Made by a program: the position numbers and the translations under genes
Notes under the pieces: model-generated
What the model was told of the DNA's origin: nothing
The model's database searches: none
The model's input: only the letters and a program-made list of their open reading frames with translations
Origin: Candidatus Sulfopaludibacter sp. SbA3
GTDB taxonomy: Bacteria; Acidobacteriota; Terriglobia; 2-12-FULL-54-10
Assembly (NCBI GenBank): GCA_945865705.1
Contig: CAMBEY010000010.1
Coordinates: 1 to 25,506, forward strand
Reading direction: 5' to 3'
Length of the DNA stretch: 25,506 bases
Shown: piece by piece, positions 6,397-13,204 of the stretch
How positions within the stretch are numbered: the stretch's first letter is position 1
How the letters are laid out: the number at the start of each line of letters is the position of its first letter

Positions 6397-7830
6397 ATGT
6401 CCTCTATCAACCAACTAAAGCCACACCGCGGTTCACTCATAGGTAGCCGATCCGCTTGGCGCGACGCGTTGGCTGTCTTCATGGCAGGCGTCCTGTTGCT
6501 GACCACGGCGCTGCCCGCCGATGCGCGGGTAAACATCAAGCCGGGCTACAACTCGTTTTCAGTGGATCAGGATATCGAGATGGGCCGCGAGGCGATCAAG
6601 GAGATTGAGAAGGAAGTAGAGCTGGTCAACAACGCTGAGTTGAACGATTACATCATTCGGCTGGGACAAAAGCTGGTGGGCTTCGCTCCGGGACACAAGT
6701 TTCCCTACACCTTCAAGCTGGTCAATAGCAAAGAGTTGAACGCCTTCGCGCTGCCCGGCGGACCGATATACATTCACACCGCGATCATCGCGGCCGCCGC
6801 GAACGAAGCGCAACTGGCCGGCGTGATGGCCCACGAAATTTCGCACGTGGCCATACGGCACTCCACCAATCAGGCGTCCAAAGCCATGCTGGCGCAGGCG
6901 CCGCTGGCCATCCTCGGCGGCGTGCTTTCCGGCAGCGGAGTCGGCGGACAATTGGCGGCGATGGGCATTGGCTTCGGACTTCAGTCCACGTTTCTGAAAT
7001 TCTCGCGCGGCGCGGAGAAGCAAGCCGATGAGCAGGGCGCGCAGATTCTCTATGACGCCGGGTACGACCCCAAAGCGATGGCCGAATTTTTCGCGGTTCT
7101 CGAACAGCAGGGCGGGCGCGGCGGCCCGGAGTTTTTCGCCAGCCACCCCAACCCCGGCAACCGCAAAAACGATGTGGCCAAGTTGGCTCCTTCGCTGGGC
7201 GCAGCCAAACAATTCTTATCCGACAGCCCGGAGTTCGCGGCGATCAAAGCGCGCGTTGGTGGACTGCCCGCGCCGGCGGTTCGCCCACCAACCGCACCAG
7301 CCGCCAACACCAGTGGCGCGCGGCCCAGCGCGCCCTCCAAGAAACTGCGCGCGCTGAACACGGAATCGTTCAATCTGCAATACCCCGATAACTGGCAGGT
7401 CTACGGTGAGGGAACCTCCACTATCACGCTGCTGCCCCCGGAGGGGGTAGTGCAGGCCGGACCCAACTCGCAGCCCGCGTTGGCTTACGGCGCGTTGATC
7501 AGCATCTTTGAGGCCACCCCCGAGGCCGGGCGCCGCTTGACGCTGGAAGCCGCCACCGGGCAGCTCGTGCGCGATCTGCAAAAGAGCAATGCCGACTTGA
7601 AGATAGTCGGCAAGCCTCGCACCTTCCGCGGCAACGACAATCAGGAGATGATGTCGGTAAACGCCACGGGCCGTTCGCCGCTACAAGGGGAAAATGAATC
7701 GAACCTGATCGTCACTTCCTTCCGACCAGAAGGCCTTTGGTACGTGGTCTTCATCTCGCCGGAATCGGATTACAAAGCCTGGGAGCCGAGCTTCCAGCAG
7801 ATTCTCAGTTCTCTGCGCTTCCCGCGCTAG
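6397..7830 (+). CDS. Secreted M48-family zinc metalloprotease
   Basis: Exported zinc endopeptidase related to BepA/YfgC, which acts in the periplasm on outer-membrane protein assembly. The 477-residue product starts with a long basic n-region and hydrophobic core (AVFMAGVLLLTTALPADA), a type I signal peptide. The catalytic domain spans about 55-280: the pro-region WQ-like start DIEMGREAIKEIE, the zinc motif HEISH (146-150), the third ligand Glu in GAEKQADEQG (about 207), and the FFASHPNPGNR block characteristic of this subgroup. A linker rich in Pro/Ala (about 285-320) leads to a C-terminal beta-rich domain (FNLQYPDNWQVYGE... to FQQILSSLRF), resembling PsbP/DUF1795-type folds, instead of the TPR domain of BepA. 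GGAGCAGG precedes the ATG. A large inverted repeat follows the stop. Protease assignment firm; substrates unknown. Confidence 0.88.
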   Translation: MSSINQLKPHRGSLIGSRSAWRDALAVFMAGVLLLTTALPADARVNIKPGYNSFSVDQDIEMGREAIKEIEKEVELVNNAELNDYIIRLGQKLVGFAPGHKFPYTFKLVNSKELNAFALPGGPIYIHTAIIAAAANEAQLAGVMAHEISHVAIRHSTNQASKAMLAQAPLAILGGVLSGSGVGGQLAAMGIGFGLQSTFLKFSRGAEKQADEQGAQILYDAGYDPKAMAEFFAVLEQQGGRGGPEFFASHPNPGNRKNDVAKLAPSLGAAKQFLSDSPEFAAIKARVGGLPAPAVRPPTAPAANTSGARPSAPSKKLRALNTESFNLQYPDNWQVYGEGTSTITLLPPEGVVQAGPNSQPALAYGALISIFEATPEAGRRLTLEAATGQLVRDLQKSNADLKIVGKPRTFRGNDNQEMMSVNATGRSPLQGENESNLIVTSFRPEGLWYVVFISPESDYKAWEPSFQQILSSLRFPR

Positions 7831-7836
7831 TAAAGG

Positions 7837-7918
7837 GAGCCGCGACCGAAAGGGAGCGGTAACGCTCAACGGTCACCGATAATCGTCGCACGCGACTGCT
7901 CCCTTTCGGTCGCGGCTC
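7837..7918. repeat. Inverted repeat with 21-bp perfect arms, second family
   Basis: The left arm 7837-7857 starts GAGCCGCGACCGAAAGG; the right arm 7898-7918 is its exact reverse complement; the spacer is 40 nt. It begins 6 bp after the M48 gene's stop and may act as that gene's transcription end. It is unrelated in sequence to the TGTCATYC elements. From 7919 to 8103 I see no gene or convincing promoter. Confidence 0.85.
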
Positions 7919-8103
7919 TACTTTCCTCACCCACCTCGCTAGTAACCTATACATTACACGCGGAGGTTCCGGGTCTAATGGGCCCTGACGGGATGTTGCG
8001 GTAGCTTTATCTTCGTGTTTGACTAGCGGGATACTCTGCTTGTGTTTCTAGTGAGAAATCAGGCCTTGGGACAAAATTCGTGGCCACTTCGAGGGAGAAA
8101 GCA

Positions 8104-9147
8104 ATGCGCAACCCATCATGGTTGAGTGCGATGTTGAGTGCGGTTTTGGCGGCAATACTATTCGTAGGCGTGGCCCAAGCTCAGAGCGGGCCTAACGTCG
8201 GTAGCGGCGGGGTGCTGAACGCAGCCAGCCTGGCCTCCGACCCCACGAATGTGGCGGCGCCCGGAAGCATCATTACAATATTTGGTCAGGGCCTGGGCAA
8301 CACCACGGCTTCGGCGGGCAGTTTCCCGCTGCCGACGGTGATTGGCAACTCGGCCGTGCTGCTCGGTGATAGCTTTATCCCGCTGCTCTTTGTCTCTCCC
8401 AATCAGATCAACGCGCAAGTACCTTTCGAGACTCCCACGAATGGCCCGACCCCAATGACGGTCTGGGTGGGAGGGCAGCCGAGCGAAACGGTATTCGTTA
8501 CCGTTCGACCGACAGCGCCGGGCGTGTTCACTGCCAACTCCTCCGGTGGCGGAGCGGCGTTGGTGTTCAACTCAGCCAACAGACTGGTCAACAGCACCAA
8601 TCCGGCGCAGGTCGGTCAGGAGATACAGGTACTGACGACCGGCCTGGGAGCCACCATCTCCGCAGGCGGAGCCGCGCTGGTAACCGGTGGACCGGGCGGC
8701 GATCAACCGACGCTGTTCGTCCCCACAGCCAGCATCGGCGGCACCGCGGCTGCGGTGGTATCCGCCCGCGCGGTAAGCGGACAAGTTGGACAATATATGG
8801 TTCGCATGATTGTTCCTGATGTTCCCGTTGGAGACCATGTGGTCAGCATCACTTCCGATGGGCGGTCCTCGCGTGCCCCCCACAACGGTTCGCGTCGGCC
8901 TCTCCGAGACCAGCAGCCCCATCAGTCCGTTGATCTTTACTGGGCAAATTTTGAATGGCGCCAGCCTGGCTTTGTCTCCGGACAAGACCGCCGCGCCGGG
9001 CAGCATTATTTCCATCTTTGGAAGCAATCTGGCTTCGGGATCTGCCGTGGGCGGAGCCGCTCCGCTTCCCCGGCAGCTTCTGGGTACCTCGGTAACCATT
9101 GGAAATATACCGGCTCCCTTGCTGTTAGTATCGAGCGGGCAAATTAA
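8104..9147 (+). CDS. Secreted TIGR03437-type protein, 5' part (frameshifted)
   Basis: First half of what should be one gene running to 10198. ATG 8104 follows GAGGGAGAAAGCA; an in-frame GTG at 8080 is less likely. Signal peptide MRNPSWLSAMLSAVLAAILF with cleavage after AQA. Mature domain 1 (about 27-255) shows the hallmarks of the Solibacter TIGR03437 domain: GVLNAASLASDPTNVAAPG, SIITIFGQGL, SPNQINAQVPFE, PGVFT and VGDHVVSITSDG. After the C6 run at 8876-8881 the frame loses all similarity (RAPHNGSRRPLRDQQ...), while frame 2 resumes domain 2. The authentic product of this frame thus ends near 8881, and 8882-9147 is a frameshift tail. Cell-surface or secreted role; function unknown. Confidence 0.6.
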   Translation: MRNPSWLSAMLSAVLAAILFVGVAQAQSGPNVGSGGVLNAASLASDPTNVAAPGSIITIFGQGLGNTTASAGSFPLPTVIGNSAVLLGDSFIPLLFVSPNQINAQVPFETPTNGPTPMTVWVGGQPSETVFVTVRPTAPGVFTANSSGGGAALVFNSANRLVNSTNPAQVGQEIQVLTTGLGATISAGGAALVTGGPGGDQPTLFVPTASIGGTAAAVVSARAVSGQVGQYMVRMIVPDVPVGDHVVSITSDGRSSRAPHNGSRRPLRDQQPHQSVDLYWANFEWRQPGFVSGQDRRAGQHYFHLWKQSGFGICRGRSRSASPAASGYLGNHWKYTGSLAVSIERAN

Positions 9148-10198
9148 CGCCCAGGTACCGTTTGAAATTCAACCCGGCTCGACCGTGAATGTCGTGGTGC
9201 GAACCGAGAACGGACTCAGTAGAGCCGAGCCATTGCAAGTGGTGACGGCTGCCCCGGGAATTTATACCGTGAACGGCGGTGGAGCAGGTTCCGTGCTGGC
9301 ATTTCACGCCAATGGAATTCTGGTGGGTGACGCATCGCCCGCACTTCCTGGTGAAGCGATCAGCATTCTGGTGAACGGCATGGGATCGACACTTACTTCC
9401 GACACCGCGGGCACTCTGGTCACCGGCGAGAACGGTGCCGGCCAGACAACGATTGTTTCCGCCAGCGTTTCCATCGGTGGTTCAGCAGCCCGCGTCATCT
9501 CCTCGGTAGCCGAGATTGGCGCAGTTGGACGGTACCGGATCACGGTATCCGTGCCGGATCTGACTGCCGGTGAAAAAGCCATAGTGGTCTCGGCGGCGGG
9601 TAAGGCGAGTCAGTCCGCGGGGTTGAACGTAGGCTTCCTGTTCCCCCAACCTCCGACATTCTTCCAGGCCAATCTGGCGGGAAGTTATGTCGCCAGCTTC
9701 GGCTTGAAGGTCAAGTCGCCCAATCCGGCGGCGGCGGGAGAGGAAATCGAAGAGATCGCTTTCTTCAACCAGTTGGTGGGAGGCGCAGGTTGCACCCTCG
9801 CCATCGCCGGCTCGGTTGGACCGACCTACTCCGGGCAGGTTCATTGCCAGGATTACTCCAATCCAAACAGCTTGATCGCCATTCTCATGGCTTTCAAAGA
9901 CGGACAGTTCGTGGATAACAAACTGATTTTCACGATTAGGCAACCGGCTGGCGTCAATCAATTCTTCTATGTAGGCAGCGGTGCTTCTCCGACTCGCACG
10001 GTAACGGCTACCATCGCCGCACCCATCACGGGCGGAGCGGTCAGTATTGATTTCAAGCGTCCGGATTTTGCGGTGGGCGATACCATCGTGGGAACCATCC
10101 ACGCGACCATTGCTGTCGGAGGAAGCGGGACCACCCCGGCCCAGGCAGTGCAGTTGGGCGGCAGTTTCGTGAGCACCATTACAAACGTTCGGCGGTAA
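8882..10198 (+). pseudogene. Secreted TIGR03437-type protein, 3' part (other frame)
   Basis: Continuation of the gene starting at 8104, displaced by one base. Deleting one C from 8876-8881 joins both parts into a single 705-residue protein. This half reads PPTTVRVGLSETSSPISPLI and then domain 2, a clear duplicate of domain 1 (GQILNGASLALSPDKTAAPG, SIISIFGSNL, SGQINAQVPFE, PGIYT). A C-terminal region of about 180 residues from PPTFFQANLAG onward, rich in beta-type sequence, is one I do not recognise. The half has no convincing start or ribosome-binding site of its own (an ATG at 8810 in this frame lacks one), which argues for one broken gene rather than two. It could be a true mutation, a homopolymer sequencing error, or, least likely, a programmed shift. 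Confidence 0.65.
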
Positions 10199-10351
10199 TG
10201 GTACGCCAGCGGTGGGCCCCCTGCACGGGCCAGTTTTGACGAAGAAGAATACCAGCCGCGGTGCGGGTCTTCGCACAACCGGAATTGCCGGCAAACGCGA
10301 GGCCTGCGGACAGTAACCGAATTTTGACGATATCCTTAGGAGGATCGACCC

Positions 10352-10942
10352 ATGCGTAAGATGTTGGTAACCGCTGTACTGCTCATGCTATTGCCCGTTG
10401 TTGGCCCCGCTGTTGGGAAGGCCCAGTCCGTGCCCAAGGGCGAAGTCTTCGGTGGCTACGCCTACTCGCGAATTGAAGGCGTCAATTTCAATGGCTGGAA
10501 CGTGAACGTAGCCGGAAACCTCAATGAGCACCTGGGCATCGTTGTCGAGGCCGCGGGCGGATACGGCAAGGATTCCTTCACATCGGTTCTTGGCGATACA
10601 AGTATCGATACCAGCGCGCACACGATTATGATTGGCCCGCGCATCACGGACCGCTCCACCAAGATGTTCACTCCGTTTGTCCACGTGCTGATGGGTTATG
10701 CGCGCATCAATGAAGAAATCACCAATGTGGGTAATGCCGCCACCTCATTCCAGTTTTCCGGTGGCGTGAATGGTTTCGGCCTGGTGGCCGGCGGCGGCGT
10801 GGACATCGGCAACGAAGGCAAGTTTACTTACCGCTTGATTCAGTTCGATTACTTCCTGCTGCGTGGACAGGAATCCAGAAAGGTGCAGGGCGCGCGCATC
10901 TCCACTGGATTTGTTCTGCGTCTAGGCGAGCGTGCTCAGTAA
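10352..10942 (+). CDS. Outer-membrane beta-barrel protein (OmpA-like)
   Basis: 196-residue exported protein predicted to form a small outer-membrane barrel. Signal peptide MRKMLVTAVLLMLLPVVGPA with cleavage near KAQS. The mature part alternates hydrophobic and polar residues in strand-length blocks: EVFGGYAYSRI, GWNVNVAGNLNEHLGIVVEAAGGYG, THTIM-like IGPRITDR, FTPFVHVLMGYARI, GFGLVAGGGVDI, YRLIQFDYFLL and ISTGFVLRLGE, ending in a near C-terminal aromatic/hydrophobic strand. A strong TAGGAGGA lies before the ATG. An intrinsic terminator at 10975-10999 ends the transcript. It follows the TIGR03437 gene by 153 nt; no shared function is evident. Specific ligand or role unknown. Confidence 0.8.
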   Translation: MRKMLVTAVLLMLLPVVGPAVGKAQSVPKGEVFGGYAYSRIEGVNFNGWNVNVAGNLNEHLGIVVEAAGGYGKDSFTSVLGDTSIDTSAHTIMIGPRITDRSTKMFTPFVHVLMGYARINEEITNVGNAATSFQFSGGVNGFGLVAGGGVDIGNEGKFTYRLIQFDYFLLRGQESRKVQGARISTGFVLRLGERAQ

Positions 10943-10974
10943 GATTTCTCCGTCATCCATGAATTGCTTCCCAA

Positions 10975-10999
10975 ACGCCCCGCCACGCGGGGCGTTTTT
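10975..10999 (+). terminator. Intrinsic terminator of the beta-barrel gene
   Basis: ACGCCCCGC and GCGGGGCGT form a perfect 9-bp GC-rich stem with loop CAC, followed by a run of five T residues. Confidence 0.9.
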
Positions 11000-11030
11000 A
11001 TTGGGCCCCCCGCCAGTCCCGGTCATCCGC

Positions 11031-11065
11031 CTGTCATCCTGAGCGCAGCGAAGAATCTGCTTTTG
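11031..11065. repeat. Single arm of the palindromic element family
   Basis: CTGTCATCCTGAGCGCAGCG continuing to AATCTGCTTTTGC matches the left arm of the elements at 595, 20867 and 22100. No right arm follows, so this is a half element or a decayed copy. Confidence 0.75.
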
Positions 11066-11141
11066 CTATTCGGTGGAGTGAGGAAATTCCGCGCTCGCCG
11101 TGCCCCACTTTGCACAAATCGGCGCGCCCCGCAAACTTTTC

Positions 11142-11171
11142 TTGACACGCTCCGCCAGCCGGATTTACGAT
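11142..11171 (+). promoter_or_regulatory. Promoter of the 11178-11443 transcription unit
   Basis: A consensus -35 TTGACA (11142-11147) and TACGAT -10 (11166-11171) are separated by 18 nt. The same -10 hexamer is used by the RHH gene promoter. The predicted start is near 11178. Confidence 0.6.
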
Positions 11172-11198
11172 GCAGTCACACAGGAAAGGAGGTGGTCC

Positions 11199-11243
11199 GT
11201 GTTGACAGAAGACAAAAGACCTAGTGAGGTGGCTGAGGCTTAG
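11199..11243 (+). CDS. Small ORF, 14 residues, with extended Shine-Dalgarno
   Basis: GTG-initiated ORF encoding VLTEDKRPSEVAEA (Met in place of Val at position 1 if translated), ending in TAG. GGAGG sits 6 nt before the GTG within a 15-nt match to the 16S 3' tail, the strongest ribosome-binding sequence in the window. No hydrophobic segment, no amino-acid run of the kind used by attenuators, and no known family. It could be a leader peptide, a regulatory translation event whose product is irrelevant, or coincidental to a decoy RNA. Moderate support from the initiation region; none from homology. Confidence 0.4.
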   Translation: MLTEDKRPSEVAEA

Positions 11244-11309
11244 GCGCTCGGCTCTTGAGCTGACCGGGTTTGCCGCTGCAAGCGGTGGCTTGAGTTCATG
11301 GTCGCGCCC

Positions 11310-11353
11310 TGCCGGATCGATTTGACGTTTAATCGTTCGGCTCGGCATTTTTT
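11310..11353 (+). terminator. Internal terminator-like hairpin in the RNA
   Basis: TGCCG (11310-11314) pairs with CGGCA (11343-11347), directly followed by six T residues. Inside, CGATT pairs with AATCG around an 8-nt loop. GCCG can alternatively pair with CGGC at 11338-11341. It may be an attenuator or an early termination site before the 11402 hairpin. Confidence 0.5.
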
Positions 11354-11401
11354 CTGACCATTGAGTCGACCGCCTCAGCAAATCTCCACAGCATACCGAT
11401 T

Positions 11402-11443
11402 AGGGGGAGCGTCGGGCCGCAAGGCCAGGCACTCCCCCTTTTT
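11402..11443 (+). terminator. Strong intrinsic terminator
   Basis: AGGGGGAG (11402-11409) pairs with CTCCCCCT (11432-11439), enclosing GGCC-GCAA-GGCC with a GNRA tetraloop, and is followed by T5 on the plus strand. The minus strand has no T-run, so it does not serve the convergent Nudix gene well. Confidence 0.85.
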
Positions 11444-11498
11444 GCTGCCTGGTATTATTACCAGGACATACACCGGCTGGTTGAATTTGCCCACAGTC

Positions 11499-11978
11499 TC
11501 AATCAAAGCATTTCTCGATCACTCGCAATAGCGCGGGGCGCAGGTTGAACTGGCTGAGTTCTTCGCGCGTGGCCCAGTGAAGTGCGGTTGCGTCCGAGGA
11601 AGCCTGAGCTTGCGCTGGCAGCGCGTCTTCTTCGAGGCGGCATACGTAGTCGATGATGACGTAGTGATACTGCACGCGGCGTTGACTAGCGGGCGCAGCG
11701 GAATCGTTGGCATCTGGATGCTCGTAGATGATGCGGTCGAGTACTTCGATCATCTTGACCACACGCACGTGCAGGCCAGTCTCTTCGCGCACTTCGCGGA
11801 TAAGCGCCTGCTCGAGCGTTTCGCCGACTTTCACCAGACCGCCGGGGATGGACCATTCGCCCAGCGAGGGCGCGCGGCCGCGGCGGGCCAGCAGCACGCG
11901 CGCGGAGTCGCCGGCGCCGTCAACTATGGCCGCGCCGACGCCCACCAGCGGCCGCACTGGAAATTCGCGTGAACTCAT
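11499..11978 (-). CDS. Nudix hydrolase
   Basis: 159-residue pyrophosphohydrolase of the MutT/ADP-ribose pyrophosphatase-like group, cytoplasmic and Mg2+-dependent. The complete Nudix box is visible: Gly47, Glu53, Arg61-Glu62-Val63, Glu65-Glu66 and Gly68 (spacing GX5EX7REVXEEXG). It is preceded by VLLARRGRAPSLGEWSIPG, which is the usual strand and Pro-Gly turn. The later YHYVIIDYVC and LHWATREELSQFNL segments are standard for the fold. The start ATG has GGAAGGA about 9 nt upstream. Substrate cannot be told from sequence; ADP-ribose, NADH-like dinucleotides or 8-oxo-dGTP are possible. It is monocistronic and convergent with the putative RNA unit. Confidence 0.88.
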   Translation of the reverse strand: MSSREFPVRPLVGVGAAIVDGAGDSARVLLARRGRAPSLGEWSIPGGLVKVGETLEQALIREVREETGLHVRVVKMIEVLDRIIYEHPDANDSAAPASQRRVQYHYVIIDYVCRLEEDALPAQAQASSDATALHWATREELSQFNLRPALLRVIEKCFD

Positions 11979-12089
11979 CGCCTAATCCTTCCGAATACTT
12001 TCATGATACGCGCCGCGATATCCCCACAGCCACTTGACACCACGGGAAAATGCTGTTCTCTTTGCGGCGAGGCAACATTTCTTTTCACC

Positions 12090-12117
12090 TTGCTAACTGC
12101 TTCCGCGATAATATAAT
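12090..12117 (+). promoter_or_regulatory. Promoter for the LysW-like gene
   Basis: TTGCTA (12090-12095), a 16-nt spacer and a perfect TATAAT (12112-12117). The resulting leader of about 138 nt contains two GC hairpins, CCGCC/GGCGG (12153-12171) and CCCGGC/GCCGGG (12200-12223). I recognise no riboswitch. The rest of 11979-12089 shows nothing. Confidence 0.55.
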
Positions 12118-12261
12118 TCCCCTTGGGGCTGATGCACGATTGCGCCGATTGTCCGCCTCGCTTGATGGCGGGCGGCCAGCGCCTTTGTGCGAACCCGTTC
12201 CCGGCGACGAGAAATGTGCCGGGCGAATTAAATTTCTGAGTGGTAAGATATTGGAGGCAGT

Positions 12262-12549
12262 ATGGCGCAGTGCCCTGAATGTGAAGCGATGATCGACATC
12301 GATCCCGACGAAATCGAGGAAGGCGAGCTGGTGAGCTGTCCCGATTGCGCCGCCGAGCTGGCGGTCATCAGCACCAATCCGCTGGAGCTCAATCTAGCCG
12401 CGGACGAGGATGATAGTGATGATGATGACCTCGACGAGGATGACGATGATGAAGAGGAAGATCCCGGCGACGACGAGGATGACGATGACGATGATGAGGA
12501 CGACGATGACGACCCTTACGGCGACGACAATGACGACGATAAGGAGTAG
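12262..12549 (+). CDS. LysW-like zinc-ribbon protein with Asp/Glu-rich tail
   Basis: 95 residues. The first 50 match the small amino-group carrier protein LysW/ArgW: CPEC (4-7) and CPDC (26-29) form a zinc ribbon, with DPDEIEEGELVSC between them and AELAVISTNPLELNLA after. Genuine carriers are about 54 residues and end in EDWGE, where the final Glu side chain is coupled to the amino acid. Here that ending is absent, and a tail of about 45 residues made almost only of Asp and Glu follows, ending DDDKE. So it is probably not a functional biosynthetic carrier. None of the usual lysine/arginine (LysX/ArgX, LysZ, LysY) genes are nearby. GGAGG precedes the ATG by about 5 nt. Role unknown; a metal- or protein-binding acidic mimic is conceivable. 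Confidence 0.75.
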   Translation: MAQCPECEAMIDIDPDEIEEGELVSCPDCAAELAVISTNPLELNLAADEDDSDDDDLDEDDDDEEEDPGDDEDDDDDDEDDDDDPYGDDNDDDKE

Positions 12550-12631
12550 CCGACTTGTTTCGACGGGTCGTTGCAAAGCACCGTTATTGAAGCCAACTGC
12601 GTGAGACGTGGTAGCATCTAAGTAGGCAGTC

Positions 12632-13075
12632 ATGCATATTATTCGCAAAATCGAGTTCGCTGGGGTGGCGTGGGCGTTCGCCATCGCGCTGCTGGTCTCT
12701 TCTGGCTTCGTCGCTTCGCCCACGGCGCTGGCTGCGCAGAACCGCGAAACCCCCAACGTAACCTTTCCCGGCCCGTCCAAGCGCGAGCAGCAGGTCATGA
12801 AGAACCTCTCCGGCCAGGTGGTGCAAGCCGCGCCAAATGACCAGAAGCAGGGCGTCGCTCAGGCGGTGGTGCATCTGAAGAATAAGAAAACCTCCGAGGT
12901 TCGCACGCGCATCGCGGGAGCGGAGGGTCGCTTCGTGATTCGCGGCCTGGATCGCGACACCGACTACGAAGTCCACGCCGAGTTTCAGGGCGGCGTCAGC
13001 GACAAGAAAACCGTCAGCTCCTTTGACGACCGTGACGAGGTCCTGGTCACGCTTGAGCTGAAACCCGCCAACTAG
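12632..13075 (+). CDS. Secreted protein with carboxypeptidase-regulatory-like domain
   Basis: 147-residue exported protein. Signal peptide MHIIRKIEFAGVAWAFAIAL continuing to a cleavage site after ALA. The mature part holds one beta-sandwich of the carboxypeptidase regulatory-like type: NLSGQVVQAAPNDQKQGVAQAVVHLKN, then TRIAGAEGRFVIRGLDRDTDYEVHAEFQGGVSDKKTVSSFD, and DEVLVTLELKPA. Such domains occur in cell-surface and periplasmic proteins, often as extra domains; alone they have no known catalytic role. A weak TAGG lies before the ATG. It lies 82 nt after the acidic-tail gene and 129 nt before purQ. Fold call moderate, function unknown. Confidence 0.7.
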   Translation: MHIIRKIEFAGVAWAFAIALLVSSGFVASPTALAAQNRETPNVTFPGPSKREQQVMKNLSGQVVQAAPNDQKQGVAQAVVHLKNKKTSEVRTRIAGAEGRFVIRGLDRDTDYEVHAEFQGGVSDKKTVSSFDDRDEVLVTLELKPAN

Positions 13076-13125
13076 ATTTTCTTTCCTTCATCGCTCCCTT
13101 CCCGCTGCATGATCCCTCGCCGCCG

Positions 13126-13134
13126 TGATATAAT
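13126..13134 (+). promoter_or_regulatory. Extended -10 promoter of the pur cluster
   Basis: TGATATAAT gives a perfect -10 with the TGn extension and no good -35, about 70 nt before purQ. No purine (guanine-sensing) riboswitch sequence is visible in the leader. Confidence 0.5.
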
Positions 13135-13204
13135 TGCTTCTTAACTCCACTCGACATCGTTTCTAAATCGGTTTTCAATTCGGTTCAACTATCCGCGGGG
13201 GCTC

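Larger units (their letters stand above)
11178..11443 (+). ncRNA. Putative structured RNA with anti-16S 5' region
   Basis: A self-contained transcription unit of about 265 nt has its own promoter and a strong intrinsic terminator, in a 556-bp gap. The next gene is on the opposite strand, so this is not a leader of a downstream gene. The 5' end (11184-11198, GAAAGGAGGTGGTCC) is complementary to the canonical 16S rRNA 3' tail over 15 nt with one G-U pair. A 14-codon ORF follows. Downstream, CCGC-TGCAA-GCGG (about 11271-11284) lies inside a GACC/GGTC pair; then a long hairpin with T6 at 11310-11353; then the end terminator. It does not match tmRNA, RNase P, SRP or 6S RNA as I know them. Existence of the transcript is inferred, not observed. 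Confidence 0.5.

Noticed and set aside
8810..8884. Independent start at ATG 8810 for the second TIGR03437 frame
   Set aside because: It lies inside domain 1 coding sequence of the other frame, with no ribosome-binding site; a frameshift explains the data better.
11178..11443. tmRNA, RNase P RNA, SRP RNA or 6S RNA
   Set aside because: None of the invariant segments of these RNAs is present as I know them (no CCA end with tag ORF, no GAGGAAAGTCC, no SRP GGAAG loop context, no 6S central bubble).
12400..12549. GAT/GAC-rich tract as a simple-sequence artefact
   Set aside because: Codons are mixed GAT, GAC, GAG and GAA with Pro/Tyr/Asn interspersed, so it reads as selected acidic protein sequence, not a pure microsatellite.
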